64,000 nucleotides of DNA from Candidatus Enterococcus ferrettii (GCF_017377655.1 NZ_JAFREL010000042.1:1-64000); one strand, 5' to 3'. Counted from the stretch's first letter, positions 16,429 to 26,617 are shown. The notes: a model not told the origin generated them from the sequence alone. Translations and numbers: made by a program.

Positions 16429-17739
16429 ATGACACATCAATTGAAAAAGAATACAGCTAAGGAATATACCCCTTTGGCTACAGCAGCTGGTATTGGATCG
16501 ATGTTAGGTTCAGGATGCATCGTGGGTCTTTCCGCAACTATTCCTGTCTGGCAGCAAGGCCTTTCACTTACTACAGCTCAAGTAGGGATCCTCTCAGGAA
16601 CCTTAACATTCGCTATTGCTTTTGGATCGTTAATGGCAGGGAAAATAACGCAGCTTTTCGGCTTATTTCGCTCCTTTAACTGGGGAAATCTATTTTATGC
16701 TATTGGGGCCGGCATTTGCGTAATGTCCACCGGCTTTTATCCACTGCTTTTAGGAGTAGTTGTTATGGGAATTGCTTCTGGGGCTGATTTGCCTATCAGC
16801 TTGACGGTTGTTTCTCATGATGCTCCAGATGAGACCACTTCTGCACAGCTGGTTTCTTCCACCCAAGTTTTTTGGCAAATAGGTATTTTTATTTCTTATA
16901 TTTGTTCATTTCTATTATCAGGAATTGAAGGCGTGATGGGGGCTCGGATTGTCTTTTTAATCCTGTTTGTTTTCTCAGTTGTTGCTTGGTTGTGGCGAAT
17001 TACTTCAAAAAAATTCAAGCGATTTCATGAAGAAGGCCTACGTCGCAGAGCCAATAGTAAAGTGGTTGCTGATACAACAGCAGTTTCCGTTAAGTCTGTT
17101 TTATTTGGATCACAGAAGAATAAGTATTTAGGCTATTTCGCGGCAATTCTGATTTTTTATGTTTGTTGGAACCTGCTAGCTAATACCTGGGGGCAATTCC
17201 AAACATATGCTTTAACAAATGCAGGAGCTACTCAAACTCAGGCAACAGGTTTAGGAATCATTTTGAATGTTGTATCGCTCATCACAACCATCTTATTTGC
17301 TTCTGTATCGGGTGGGAAATATCGCAATAAGGCCTTCTTTGTTGGTGTTTTTGTTCAGTTTGCAGCAATGATTGGTATGGCTGTTTTAGGTGGCGGTGCT
17401 GGCTTTATTGCCCTGGCTGTAACGATTGGTTTCTATAATTTTGGAAACCCGATGGCTGGTGAAGCGATTTATAAGGTTTGGACTCAGGAATCTTTTCCGC
17501 CAGAAGTACGAGCAGGATTGCAAGGATTCATTAATGGATTTTCACGAATCTGTTGCGGTTTGTTCGCTTTTATCACCCCGTTTTTAGTAGCTCCTGGAAC
17601 TATCCAGGTTTCTATGTATGGTTTTGCTGGAATTGTTTTACTAGCAGCAATTGCCGGCGTTTGGATGATGTCGCTGCAAAAACGATATACAACTTCTGAG
17701 AAAGAACTGCCGTTAGACAGTGTTCATTCAGTAAAGTAG
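16429..17739 (+). CDS. MFS transporter, probable rhamnoside uptake
   Basis: A 436-residue major facilitator with about 12 hydrophobic segments, a central basic loop (SKKFKRFHEEGLRRRANS, about 195-212), and the loop 2-3 signature (MAGKITQLFGLFRSF). The carbohydrate substrate is inferred only from position: 13 bases before an alpha-L-rhamnosidase and divergent from an AraC regulator. A second transporter of a different class follows the rhamnosidase, so the two may handle different glycosides or the released rhamnose. Confidence 0.78.
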   Translation: MTHQLKKNTAKEYTPLATAAGIGSMLGSGCIVGLSATIPVWQQGLSLTTAQVGILSGTLTFAIAFGSLMAGKITQLFGLFRSFNWGNLFYAIGAGICVMSTGFYPLLLGVVVMGIASGADLPISLTVVSHDAPDETTSAQLVSSTQVFWQIGIFISYICSFLLSGIEGVMGARIVFLILFVFSVVAWLWRITSKKFKRFHEEGLRRRANSKVVADTTAVSVKSVLFGSQKNKYLGYFAAILIFYVCWNLLANTWGQFQTYALTNAGATQTQATGLGIILNVVSLITTILFASVSGGKYRNKAFFVGVFVQFAAMIGMAVLGGGAGFIALAVTIGFYNFGNPMAGEAIYKVWTQESFPPEVRAGLQGFINGFSRICCGLFAFITPFLVAPGTIQVSMYGFAGIVLLAAIAGVWMMSLQKRYTTSEKELPLDSVHSVK

Positions 17740-17752
17740 AGGAGAGAGAGCA

Positions 17753-19735
17753 ATGATAAACGAAAATAGTTCCCGATGGCTATGGTACTCAGGCGACTTT
17801 GAGATTCGGCAAAGCCTATTACAAAATTTTTCCCGTGAAGAACGGGCGTATGACTGGCCAGCTTATTGGTATATGGATGATTGTCATCGCAATGTGAAAT
17901 TTAAGCGCTATTATGATTTAGCAGAACCAACTGAATTTAAAGTTGATGCCAAAGGAGTTGGTTACGTAGAGATAAATGATCAAAAATTCCCCTTTGGCCA
18001 AACCTTAACTTGTCCTGCTGGTCATAATAAAATTCGCGTTTTTGTAGGGAATACGGAGGGGCTGCCGGCGGTCTACCTTACTGGTGAATTTATCAAAAGT
18101 GATATTGGCTGGGTCTGCAGCAACTTTATTGAAGAACACCCAGCCGGTTGGAGTACACTTTATACCAAAGTCGATCAGGATCCTAATCAGGTTTACCATG
18201 CACCTGAACCAGTAGCATATCTAAATAAAAAAGAAATACAGGGAGGGGTTCTATTCGATTTTGGTCGCGCGATCTTTGGCAAACTGCTTATCAAAGAGTT
18301 AAGGGAAGGAAAACCGGTAACTGTTTGCTTCGGTGAGTCTGAAACGGAAGCGCTGGATGAAGAAATGTGTTATTACAAAGAAATTTCAGCGACTGCAGCA
18401 ACCTCCATCAGAAAACGAGCCTTTCGCTATATCTTCATTCCTAGGATAAAAGCAGAAGATGTGGAAGTATCCGCTGTACATGAATTCATTCCACTAGAAA
18501 ATAAAGCAGCATTTCGTTCTGATAATCCGCTGTTAAATCAAATATGGGATGTTTCGGTTGAGACCTTCACCTTGTGCAGTGGCTTATTCTTTATTGATGG
18601 AATTAAACGTGACCGCTGGATTTGGTCGGGGGATGCTTATCAATCCTATTTCATTAATCAGTATCTATTCTTTGATGAGGATATCAATAAACGAACCATG
18701 TTGGCTCTGAGAGGTCAAAATGAAATTAAACAGCATATGAACACGATTGTTGATTATTCAATTTTATGGTTAATTGGCGTTGAGAATCACTATATGATGA
18801 CCAACGATGTCGATTTTTTACAGCAAATCTATCCTAAAATGGTTGCCATGATGACTTATTTACAAAATCAAACCAATGAACTAGGGTTTATCTATGGACG
18901 AGAAAAGGATTGGATTTTTATTGACTGGTCTGAAATGGATAAAGAGGGAACTTTGGCTGCTGAGCAGGTCCTGTTACTGAAGGCATACCATTCGATGGTC
19001 GTTTGCGGATCAATTTTACAAAAAGAAACTATAGCATACCAAGACGCATATGATCAGCTTTACAAAAACCTGTTGGATCATTTCTGGGATGAAGAAAAGG
19101 GAGCCTTTATTGATTCTTATGAATCCGGCAAACGTCATGTAACCCGCCATGCCAATATTTTTGCTGTGCTGTTTGATTTAGTAAATCCTAAGCAGCAGCA
19201 TTCAATTTTAGAAAATGTTTTATTGAATGATGAAATTACTCAGATTACCACTCCGTATTTCAAATTCTTTGAACAAGATGCCCTGTGCAAGCTGGGTGAA
19301 ACAGAGCGTGTTTATGAAATCATTTTGGATTATTGGGGTGGGATGTTGGCCCATGATGCAATGACTTTTTGGGAGGAGTATAAGCCTGAGGAAACAGGTG
19401 CAGATAGGTATGAAATGTACGGCGATCCCTTTGGTAAGAGCCTATGTCATGCTTGGGGAGCCAGCCCGATTTATCTGTTAGGCCATTATTTTGTTGGCCT
19501 GGTACCAACTGCTCCTGGCTATGAGAGTTTTGTCGTTGAACCCAAGCTGAATAATTTTGACTCATTAAGCTGCCAGTTTCCGATCAAGGATGGTTTAGTA
19601 ACCCTAAACAAAACTGGAGATGAAGTCATCATTTGGACGGATAAAGAGGGCGGAGAGGTGCACTTTAATCAGCAGGTGTTTCAACTAATTAAAGACGAAC
19701 CTCTTCATTTAAGTATGACACTGCAGCCTGTTTAA
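17753..19735 (+). CDS. GH78 alpha-L-rhamnosidase
   Basis: A 660-residue glycoside hydrolase that removes terminal alpha-L-rhamnose. The N-terminal part (1-250) is beta-sandwich-like. The (alpha/alpha)6 catalytic domain follows, with FIDGIKRDRWIWSGDAYQS in the place of the family acidic motif (D..RD...GD) and MTFWEEYKPE holding the second catalytic glutamate. A C-terminal beta domain ends with APGYESFVVEPKL. There is no signal peptide, so the substrate must be imported first, consistent with flanking transporters. It lies in an operon 13 bases after the MFS gene and 28 bases before the GPH symporter. Confidence 0.87.
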   Translation: MINENSSRWLWYSGDFEIRQSLLQNFSREERAYDWPAYWYMDDCHRNVKFKRYYDLAEPTEFKVDAKGVGYVEINDQKFPFGQTLTCPAGHNKIRVFVGNTEGLPAVYLTGEFIKSDIGWVCSNFIEEHPAGWSTLYTKVDQDPNQVYHAPEPVAYLNKKEIQGGVLFDFGRAIFGKLLIKELREGKPVTVCFGESETEALDEEMCYYKEISATAATSIRKRAFRYIFIPRIKAEDVEVSAVHEFIPLENKAAFRSDNPLLNQIWDVSVETFTLCSGLFFIDGIKRDRWIWSGDAYQSYFINQYLFFDEDINKRTMLALRGQNEIKQHMNTIVDYSILWLIGVENHYMMTNDVDFLQQIYPKMVAMMTYLQNQTNELGFIYGREKDWIFIDWSEMDKEGTLAAEQVLLLKAYHSMVVCGSILQKETIAYQDAYDQLYKNLLDHFWDEEKGAFIDSYESGKRHVTRHANIFAVLFDLVNPKQQHSILENVLLNDEITQITTPYFKFFEQDALCKLGETERVYEIILDYWGGMLAHDAMTFWEEYKPEETGADRYEMYGDPFGKSLCHAWGASPIYLLGHYFVGLVPTAPGYESFVVEPKLNNFDSLSCQFPIKDGLVTLNKTGDEVIIWTDKEGGEVHFNQQVFQLIKDEPLHLSMTLQPV

Positions 19736-19763
19736 CTAGCTACTCTAGTTTGGAGGAGAAATC

Positions 19764-21101
19764 ATGAGAAAGAAGATGCGCCTAAAGGAAAAAATCGGAT
19801 TTGCCTTAACCAATCTAGGAAACATTCCGATTATGACCTTACTGAACACCTATTTATTAATCTTTTACACTGATGTGATTGGGATCAATCCAGCCGTTGT
19901 AGCCACGCTGTTTCTTGTGTCACGTATGTTTGATGGGATCAGCGATCCTATCCTCGGCTACTTCATTGATAAGTTTCCACAGACCCGTTTTGGAAAATAT
20001 CGAGTAATTTTAGTTTTAGGAACCATTATTTGCTGCATCAACTATCTGTTTGTCTGGTTTGCTCCCTTACTGCTTGTTCAGCATCAGGTACTGGTAATTG
20101 GTATTTCTTACCTTTTACTGGGAGTGACCTTCGATTTGATGGATATTCCTTTGAACAGTATGATTCCTATTTTAACCAAGGATGAGAATGAACGAAATAT
20201 TTTGTCTTCTATTAAAGGTGTATCTTATACAGTGGGTCCAACCATTCTGAATGTACTGGCACCGTTAGCTATTGCTGCATTCACTGATAAGACTGATGGG
20301 TATTTATTGCTGATCATCGGTACAGTACTAACTGTTTTGTTCTTTACAATTGTTGGTGCTGCTTGTTTAAAAGAAAGGAATTTAGAAGCAGAGGAGCCGG
20401 AAAAAGCAGCGGTGCATTATTCGTTTAAGGACATCGTAGCCATTTTTAAAATCCGAAGTGTTTCTGTCCTTTTCGTATCAATGCTTTTTGTTACAGCGGC
20501 GACAAATATTTTCAATGGTACAATTTTGTATTACATTACCTACATTTTAGGGGATGAACGGATATTTAGTATGGCTAGTTTAGTCGGCTTTTTTGGGGCC
20601 CTGTTCGCTGGAATGATTGTTCCCAGCGTCTCCAAAAGAATAGGCAAGGAAAATGTTTATATTCTGGGCCTTTTTATTGCCAGCTGCATGATGGTGGCCA
20701 TTTTATTCTTCCGGCAGCAGGTTATTCTTTTCATTGTATTTTATTTGTTCATTCAATTTGGACTCGGACTAATCAACACCATTCAATACAGTATTTCGGC
20801 TGATAATGTTGATCGGGTATACGAAACTATGCATATACAAAGTGCGGGATTGATCGCCTCTTTAAACTCTTTTGTTATGAAAGTAGCTATGGCTTTGGGA
20901 GGTGCAGCGCCAGGCTTTATTTTAAATCATTTTGGTTATGTATCGAATCAAGATCAATCGCCTGAGGCTCAAACGGGAATCCTGCTGGCAGCCTTCATCG
21001 TGCCTTTTATTTTGTATATCATTACTATTTTAGTATTTAAATTAGGTTATAAAAATATCGAAGCCGGAAAGTTAACGACGGTTGTCGATAAAATGGACTA
21101 A
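19764..21101 (+). CDS. GPH-family glycoside:cation symporter
   Basis: A 445-residue transporter of the glycoside-pentoside-hexuronide (MelB/LacS/GusB) family. DGISDPILGYFIDKF and TRFGKYRVILVLG are the family signatures after helices 2 and 3, and MDIPLNSMIP is the helix 5 motif. It has no C-terminal EIIA domain, so no direct PTS phospho-control. It is the third gene of the rhamnosidase operon; the substrate is probably a plant rhamnoside or a related glycoside. GGAGGAG precedes the ATG and a strong terminator follows. Confidence 0.83.
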   Translation: MRKKMRLKEKIGFALTNLGNIPIMTLLNTYLLIFYTDVIGINPAVVATLFLVSRMFDGISDPILGYFIDKFPQTRFGKYRVILVLGTIICCINYLFVWFAPLLLVQHQVLVIGISYLLLGVTFDLMDIPLNSMIPILTKDENERNILSSIKGVSYTVGPTILNVLAPLAIAAFTDKTDGYLLLIIGTVLTVLFFTIVGAACLKERNLEAEEPEKAAVHYSFKDIVAIFKIRSVSVLFVSMLFVTAATNIFNGTILYYITYILGDERIFSMASLVGFFGALFAGMIVPSVSKRIGKENVYILGLFIASCMMVAILFFRQQVILFIVFYLFIQFGLGLINTIQYSISADNVDRVYETMHIQSAGLIASLNSFVMKVAMALGGAAPGFILNHFGYVSNQDQSPEAQTGILLAAFIVPFILYIITILVFKLGYKNIEAGKLTTVVDKMD

Positions 21102-21111
21102 GGAATGAGAG

Positions 21112-21138
21112 GAGGCAGCTAGCCTGCCTCTTTTTTTT
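21112..21138 (+). terminator. Rho-independent terminator
   Basis: GAGGCAG (21112-21118) pairs with CTGCCTC (21124-21130) over a five-base loop and is followed by eight T residues. It ends the rhamnosidase operon. Confidence 0.85.
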
Positions 21139-21171
21139 GTCAAAATTTTGACATGTCTATTCACTAATCAA

Positions 21172-21801
21172 TTAGTTTTCAAAATTGAACCCTCTGAATA
21201 AGTAAATGCCCAAAACAGCATTGAAGCCAGTTGCCGCAAAAACACTAAAACGTTCAGCTATACCAAAAAATTCTTTCGGAACGATTCCAACGCCAATGGC
21301 TCCTGCCAGCATTAACAGAAAAGACAAAGCAGCCCAAAGTGCTAATGAAGGATAGGTTTTGTTGTGATAGCCAGAAACGATGATGATTACTAATGATAAA
21401 ACTGATAGCAGCACAACCAGTGCCGTAACAACAACATGCATGGTATTTTGAAAAGAACTGACCTCCCATTTATCGGAAAGAGGAAACATGCTGTAACCAA
21501 TCGCAGATACCCAATTCATGGCTGCAAATAAATAAATACCAATTCGTAGTCCAGTCGTAAGCTTTCCTTGAATAAAGACACAAACCATCATTATAGAAAT
21601 CATTCCGCAAATCTCATAAAGAGAGGACAACTGATTCCATAGCAAAAGAGACGGCGAGTTGGACGCGCTCAAATCACTTACCGCCTGCTCCATCCAGCGA
21701 TAGCCAGGATAAGCTAATGGGCTAAAGATCACTGCGGCAGTATAAGAGATCAAACTGACAATACCTAATAAACCTAACCAAAGAATCAATGATTTTTTCA
21801 T
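21172..21801 (-). CDS. DUF998 family membrane protein
   Basis: A 209-residue membrane protein with about six hydrophobic segments. The N-terminal GYRWMEQAVSDLSASNSPSL and the later SAIGYSMFPLSD are typical of DUF998, a family of unknown function. The frame opens at 21822, but AAAAGGAG six bases before ATG 21801 marks the start. It is a single gene, converging on the rhamnosidase operon and divergent from the FabK-like gene. Confidence 0.8.
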   Translation of the reverse strand: MKKSLILWLGLLGIVSLISYTAAVIFSPLAYPGYRWMEQAVSDLSASNSPSLLLWNQLSSLYEICGMISIMMVCVFIQGKLTTGLRIGIYLFAAMNWVSAIGYSMFPLSDKWEVSSFQNTMHVVVTALVVLLSVLSLVIIIVSGYHNKTYPSLALWAALSFLLMLAGAIGVGIVPKEFFGIAERFSVFAATGFNAVLGIYLFRGFNFEN

Positions 21802-21908
21802 AAAATACTCCTTTTCAGCCAATAGATTTATTATACTAAAGGATTAGGGAAAAGGATAATCGTGTATAATAAATAAAAAAGATAGAATCCGTAAAAAGGA
21901 GCGTTTAA

Positions 21909-22841
21909 ATGACAGCAATTACTCAATTATTAGGTATTAAGTACCCCATTTTTCAAGGAGCGATGGCTCAAATATCCAAGTATCCTTTAGCTGCGGCGGT
22001 TTCTAATGCTGGCGGATTAGGAATTATTGCCTCTGGGGGGATGACTGCGGCTGAACTGAAGGAAGAAATTATTGCTTGTAAAGCATTGACCGATCAACCT
22101 TTTGCGGTAAATTTGATGCTGATGGCACCAAATATTCCAGAGCTGATAGAGGTAATTGTGGCAGAAAGAGTAAAAATTGTGACAACTGGAGCAGGAACTC
22201 CTAAAAAATATATGCCTGAATTAAAATCAGCTGGCATCAAGGTAATTCCAGTAGTTCCTAGTGCAAAATTAGCAAAAAAAATGGAAGTTCTGGGAGTGGA
22301 TGCGGTTGTTGCTGAAGGCTCGGAAGCTGGCGGGCACATTGGCGAGCTCTCAACCATGGTCTTGGTTCCACAGGTGGCAACAGCCGTAGAAATTCCTGTA
22401 ATTGCTGCGGGTGGAATTGCTAATGGAAGAGGGATGGCGGCTGCGCTTGCTTTAGGTGCTGAAGGGATTCAAATGGGCACAGCCTTTTTATTGTCTGAGG
22501 AATGCCCAATTCCCCTAAATGTAAAAGAATTTGTAGCAGCTGCCGGGGAACTGGATACCGTAGTGACAGGTAGAAACAGCGTCGCACCCGTTCGCAGTAT
22601 TAAGAATAAAATGATTGAGCAGTACCGACAATGGGAGAAAGAAAACATTAACTTTGAAGAGTTGGAAAAGCTGACATTGGGTTCAGCACGAAAAGCAGCA
22701 GCTGGAGATATTGAAAATGGTTCGGTAATGGCGGGACAAGTTTCTGGTTCAATACATGAGATTAAATCTGTTAAGAAAATTATTGAAGAAGTTCTTGCAG
22801 AAACCAAACAAACAATTAAGGTGCTGAAGTTTGAGATCTAA
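21909..22841 (+). CDS. FabK-like flavoenzyme (enoyl-ACP reductase/NMO)
   Basis: A 310-residue FMN-dependent TIM-barrel protein of the FabK/nitronate monooxygenase family. KYPIFQGAMAQIS opens the barrel, AEGSEAGGHIG holds the conserved histidine, and AAGGIANGRGMAAALALGA with GIQMGTAFL is the FMN phosphate site. FabK reduces enoyl-ACP in fatty acid synthesis, but no fab genes are close, so a stand-alone FabK paralogue or a nitronate monooxygenase are both possible. A TATAAT at 21865-21870 precedes it. Monocistronic. Confidence 0.78.
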   Translation: MTAITQLLGIKYPIFQGAMAQISKYPLAAAVSNAGGLGIIASGGMTAAELKEEIIACKALTDQPFAVNLMLMAPNIPELIEVIVAERVKIVTTGAGTPKKYMPELKSAGIKVIPVVPSAKLAKKMEVLGVDAVVAEGSEAGGHIGELSTMVLVPQVATAVEIPVIAAGGIANGRGMAAALALGAEGIQMGTAFLLSEECPIPLNVKEFVAAAGELDTVVTGRNSVAPVRSIKNKMIEQYRQWEKENINFEELEKLTLGSARKAAAGDIENGSVMAGQVSGSIHEIKSVKKIIEEVLAETKQTIKVLKFEI

Positions 22842-22942
22842 CTATCGAGATTTCCATGGGATTTTTTGTAAATTCAGAATAAGTTTGAGCTAGCTACTTG
22901 AATAGAACCACGAACGTTTAGTCATTTAATGTAGGATACCTG

Positions 22943-23027
22943 TTTACTAATCACTCAGTTGTTTCTCACTTTATTAGTAAAATCTATTGTATTCGTTTAC
23001 TAACTATTTTATGATAAGTTTACTTAT
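22943..23027 (+). promoter_or_regulatory. Promoter with repeated TTTACTAA operators
   Basis: TTGTAT (22987-22992), a 17-base spacer and TATGAT (23010-23015) form a good promoter for the gene at 23050. TTTACTAAT (22943-22951) and its exact reverse complement ATTAGTAAA (22973-22981) lie upstream, a third copy TTTACTAA (22996-23003) lies in the spacer, and ATAAGTTTACTTAT (23014-23027) covers the start of transcription. Four related sites around one promoter imply a dedicated repressor or activator, which is not identified. Confidence 0.5.
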
Positions 23028-23049
23028 ACACTAGCGAGGAGATCGTCTT

Positions 23050-24018
23050 ATGAAAGTTGGATTTATTGGAATCGGAGCCATCGCTGATATTATGGCGCGG
23101 GAAATAAAAAAAATTGAGGGAATTGATTTAATTGCTGCTTATGGGAGAACTCTTGAGAAAGCAGAGGAATTTGCAGCGACGCATCAAGTACCCTTTTGTA
23201 CTAATCAATTAGAGGATTTTTTGAATTTTCCAGAAATTGATTTGATTTATATTGCTACACCACATATTTATCATTATCAATATACAAGAGAAGCTCTTCA
23301 ACAGAACAAGCATGTCTTATGTGAAAAGCCCTTAGCGTTAAATCATTGTGAAGCTGCTGAGCTGTTCTCATTGGCTAAAGAAAAAAATCTTTTTTTGGGT
23401 GAAGCTTTCTGGACGCGATTTAATCCAGTATTTAAGGAACTACAAAAAATCCAAAGGAATCAACTGATTGGTTCATTCAAATTCTTGATTACCAATATTG
23501 GTGGAAACAGTAGAACAAATCAACGATTAATTGATCTGCAGCTTGGTGGTGGTGCTCTGATGGACACAGGAATTTATGGGTTAAATTTACTTTTTGAAAC
23601 TTTCGGTACCGACTATAACGATTACACAACAATAGTAAACATAGGGGAAACAGGTGTCGATTTACAACATACACTATGCTTCAATTATTGCAATGACAGC
23701 AGTGGCGTACTAAATGCAACCATTCAGGCAAAAACCTTGAATGGTGCTTTAATCAGTGGAGAAAAAGGCTATATTAAAATCGATCATCCCTCAGAATTTA
23801 ATCAATTAGAGGTTTTCAATGAGGAGCGAGAAATAATTTATTACCAGCAGTTGCCTAAGGGAATGACAGGTTATACCTATGAGTGGATAGCTGTGAAGGA
23901 TTGTATAGAAGCTGGCTGCACTGAACTCGAGGAAGTACCACCTAAATTTACGTTAGATTTATTAACCCTCACCGATCAGATTCGCCGTGATTGGGGCATG
24001 AATTACCCTACAGATTAA
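23050..24018 (+). CDS. Gfo/Idh/MocA family oxidoreductase
   Basis: A 322-residue NAD(P)-dependent dehydrogenase. The Rossmann motif GFIGIGAIADIMA is at the N-terminus, IYIATPHIYHY and the signature VLCEKPLALN (catalytic lysine) follow, and GGGALMDTGIYGLN belongs to the C-terminal sheet domain. Members oxidise or reduce sugars, inositols and sugar derivatives. It is 15 bases upstream of the LevR-type activator of a PTS with alpha-galactosidase and alpha-glucosidase, so it may process a sugar released by that system; this is inference. Confidence 0.83.
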   Translation: MKVGFIGIGAIADIMAREIKKIEGIDLIAAYGRTLEKAEEFAATHQVPFCTNQLEDFLNFPEIDLIYIATPHIYHYQYTREALQQNKHVLCEKPLALNHCEAAELFSLAKEKNLFLGEAFWTRFNPVFKELQKIQRNQLIGSFKFLITNIGGNSRTNQRLIDLQLGGGALMDTGIYGLNLLFETFGTDYNDYTTIVNIGETGVDLQHTLCFNYCNDSSGVLNATIQAKTLNGALISGEKGYIKIDHPSEFNQLEVFNEEREIIYYQQLPKGMTGYTYEWIAVKDCIEAGCTELEEVPPKFTLDLLTLTDQIRRDWGMNYPTD

Positions 24019-24033
24019 GAGGAGGTGATTGTA

Positions 24034-26613
24034 ATGAAACGATCACGCTATGTAGTATTGGACCATCTAAAAGAGTTGGCTGAATTGCAGGAAAAAATTA
24101 CCACCAATGATGTTGCTGAGAGCACACACCTTAGCCGTAATGTTGTTACTACTTATCTTTCGCAATTATTAAATGAAGGCTTAGTTGAGAAAAATGGTAC
24201 CCGTCCTGTTTACTGGACACCAATTGCCGAGAAGAAGGATGCATTTTCAAAATTTATCGGTGCCAAGGGCAGTTTGAAGGCAGAAATTGATGAATGCAAG
24301 GCAGCAGTTACCTATCCGCCTAAAGGTTTTCCGATTCTGATCACTGGTGAATCAGGCGTAGGAAAAAGCTATCTGGCTTCTTTGATTCACCGATTTGCGC
24401 TTGAAGAAAAAGTAATCACTCCGTCAGCTAACTTTGTCACGTTGAATTGTGCGGACTATGCGAATAATCCAGAATTGCTGTCTTCCGTTTTGTTTGGCTA
24501 TCGCAAGGGAGCCTTTACCGGAGCAGATCAGGACACAGAAGGGTTGGTTAAGCAGGCGGATGGAGGCTTTCTCTTTTTAGATGAAGTTCATCGGTTAAAC
24601 AGTGAAAATCAAGAGAAATTGTTTACGTTGCTCGATTTAGGGCAGTACTATCCTTTAGGAGAAAAAGAGCAGCCAATTGAAGTGGATTTACGTTTCATTT
24701 TTGCTACTACTGAATCATTGGACAAATCGCTGCTGCGAACTTTTCAACGGCGTGTTCCCATGACGATTAAATTGCCGGCTTTTCATGAACGGCCAATTCA
24801 TGAACGGCTAGAAATTACATTTGATAATTTTGTGAGAGAAGCTCAAAATTTGGAAAAAGATTTTAACTTGAGTTTAACTGAAGTCTTTCAGTTAATTAAT
24901 CAGCAGTACAAGGGTAATCTGGGAGACTTGAAAAATCGGGTAAGACTACTTTGTGCTCGAGTTTTCATGGAGCAGCAAGCTGAATCAGTGATTCAAATAG
25001 GGAATACAACAGAAGGTATCATTTTTATCTCAAAGGAGACTGTCTCATCACAAATTACAGAAGAATTATTTGAGCAGAGCTTCAGCTATTTAATAGAAGA
25101 AATTTTTGCTCCAGAGAAGATCACTGATATGAATGAATGTCGCTTTTCAATTCGGAAGGAATTGAAAAAGGTTCGAAGACAGCTACAAAGTCAGGCAGTG
25201 AACTCATTGATTATTGATAGTTTTGTCCAGCAACTTCAGAAGCAGATTATCGAATTCCAGACTGCATATGGAGTTTTTAATCAATTGTCATCCGAAGATT
25301 TAGAAGAAGCTGCGCTGATTTTGTCATTGTTTTTAGAATCTTCAGCAACTTTAGAAAATCGCAGCATGATTGAAAAAATCAAATCTACTTATCCACGTTC
25401 CTACTATTTAATTGGGGAGTTTGTAGGTAAACTTCAGCCAATTTTTGCAATTGAAACTGAACGGACTGAGCTGCTGCAATGTTTGCTTTTGTTTATTCTA
25501 ATAGGTGAGGAATATCATACAATTGAGAAGGTACCATTTTTCTGTTTGCTTTTATCGCACGGAAATATGGCCTCTAGTATTCAGCGGGTAGTGAACAGCT
25601 TGTGTCAAACCTACTTATTTGAAGCTTTTGATATGCCAATTGATGCATCGATTAAGGAAATTATTATCGAAGTGGAGATTTTCCTGCAAAAGCAAAATCG
25701 GCGGGATCAGGAAGTGATCGTTTTATTTGATATGGGCTCCTTAAGCCAAATGTACAAAGAAATCAAAAAGCAATCAGATGCTGATTTGATGGTAATTAAT
25801 AATTTAACTACTTCGATGGCTTTAGACATTGGTTTGCAGGTTCAACAGCAGGTACCTTTTAAAGAAATCGCCAAAAAAGCAGAACATTATAGTGAACTAA
25901 CTAATGTGCAGTACTATGAAGGGCTGTCACAAAATCGCAATATTATTGTTTCCTGTATGTCTGGGGCAGGTCTTTCAGAAGAAATCAAGCGAATTATGAT
26001 GGACTGTTTAGCCGAAGAAACAGAAATTATCACGATGGATTACAAGGATTTAAAACAAACTCTGAATTCTCATGAGCTAGATTATTTTGCCAATACACAA
26101 ATGATTCTGACCACTACTGATATTGATTCCTTCAAAGAAATTTCGATCATTAATATTTATGATGTGATGGAGCCAGAAGGTGCCGACTTAGTAAAACGAC
26201 TGCTTATACAAAATGGGGAATTGGAGACTGCTTGCAACAAGCTGTTAGAACAGTTTCTGCAATTTTTCACGATTGAGGGGATCGGTGCCCGGTTACAATT
26301 TCTCAATCCTGAGATTGTGATTAAAGAAGTTCAGGAAATTGTTGAAAAATATGAACAGTATTATGAATTAACTTTGACAGGTCGCGATAAATTGAATCTT
26401 TATATGCATATTGCCTTGATGATTGAGCGGATGATGGTCAGCTCACGTCGAAACGAGGAAGCTGCTATTGACGAAGAAACACTGGATGCGGAACGGAAAG
26501 AATTTTATTCGGTCTCAAAAAATATATTTCATGCGATTGAACGGAAATACAATATCTTTGTTGATGACTATGAGCTGTCATTAATGTACGAACTGCTTAA
26601 AATGCGTTTTTAA
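24034..26613 (+). CDS. LevR-type sigma-54-dependent PTS activator
   Basis: An 859-residue activator. It has a DNA-binding domain (1-65), then an AAA+ sigma-54 domain with Walker A GESGVGKS (about 106-113), the GAFTGA loop (about 159-164) and Walker B FLFLDE (about 179-184). PTS control modules follow: an EIIA-like SHGN site (His509), an EIIB-like VSCMSG site (Cys641) and a C-terminal PRD with His792. It contacts sigma-54 polymerase and should be tuned by PTS phosphorylation. GAGGAGGTGATT marks ATG 24034 rather than GTG 24025. It drives the -24/-12 promoter that follows. Confidence 0.92.
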   Translation: MKRSRYVVLDHLKELAELQEKITTNDVAESTHLSRNVVTTYLSQLLNEGLVEKNGTRPVYWTPIAEKKDAFSKFIGAKGSLKAEIDECKAAVTYPPKGFPILITGESGVGKSYLASLIHRFALEEKVITPSANFVTLNCADYANNPELLSSVLFGYRKGAFTGADQDTEGLVKQADGGFLFLDEVHRLNSENQEKLFTLLDLGQYYPLGEKEQPIEVDLRFIFATTESLDKSLLRTFQRRVPMTIKLPAFHERPIHERLEITFDNFVREAQNLEKDFNLSLTEVFQLINQQYKGNLGDLKNRVRLLCARVFMEQQAESVIQIGNTTEGIIFISKETVSSQITEELFEQSFSYLIEEIFAPEKITDMNECRFSIRKELKKVRRQLQSQAVNSLIIDSFVQQLQKQIIEFQTAYGVFNQLSSEDLEEAALILSLFLESSATLENRSMIEKIKSTYPRSYYLIGEFVGKLQPIFAIETERTELLQCLLLFILIGEEYHTIEKVPFFCLLLSHGNMASSIQRVVNSLCQTYLFEAFDMPIDASIKEIIIEVEIFLQKQNRRDQEVIVLFDMGSLSQMYKEIKKQSDADLMVINNLTTSMALDIGLQVQQQVPFKEIAKKAEHYSELTNVQYYEGLSQNRNIIVSCMSGAGLSEEIKRIMMDCLAEETEIITMDYKDLKQTLNSHELDYFANTQMILTTTDIDSFKEISIINIYDVMEPEGADLVKRLLIQNGELETACNKLLEQFLQFFTIEGIGARLQFLNPEIVIKEVQEIVEKYEQYYELTLTGRDKLNLYMHIALMIERMMVSSRRNEEAAIDEETLDAERKEFYSVSKNIFHAIERKYNIFVDDYELSLMYELLKMRF

Positions 26614-26617
26614 GCTT

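Noticed and set aside
24025..24033. GTG 24025 as start of the sigma-54 activator
   Set aside because: The GTG lies inside the ribosome binding site GAGGAGGTGATT that serves ATG 24034.
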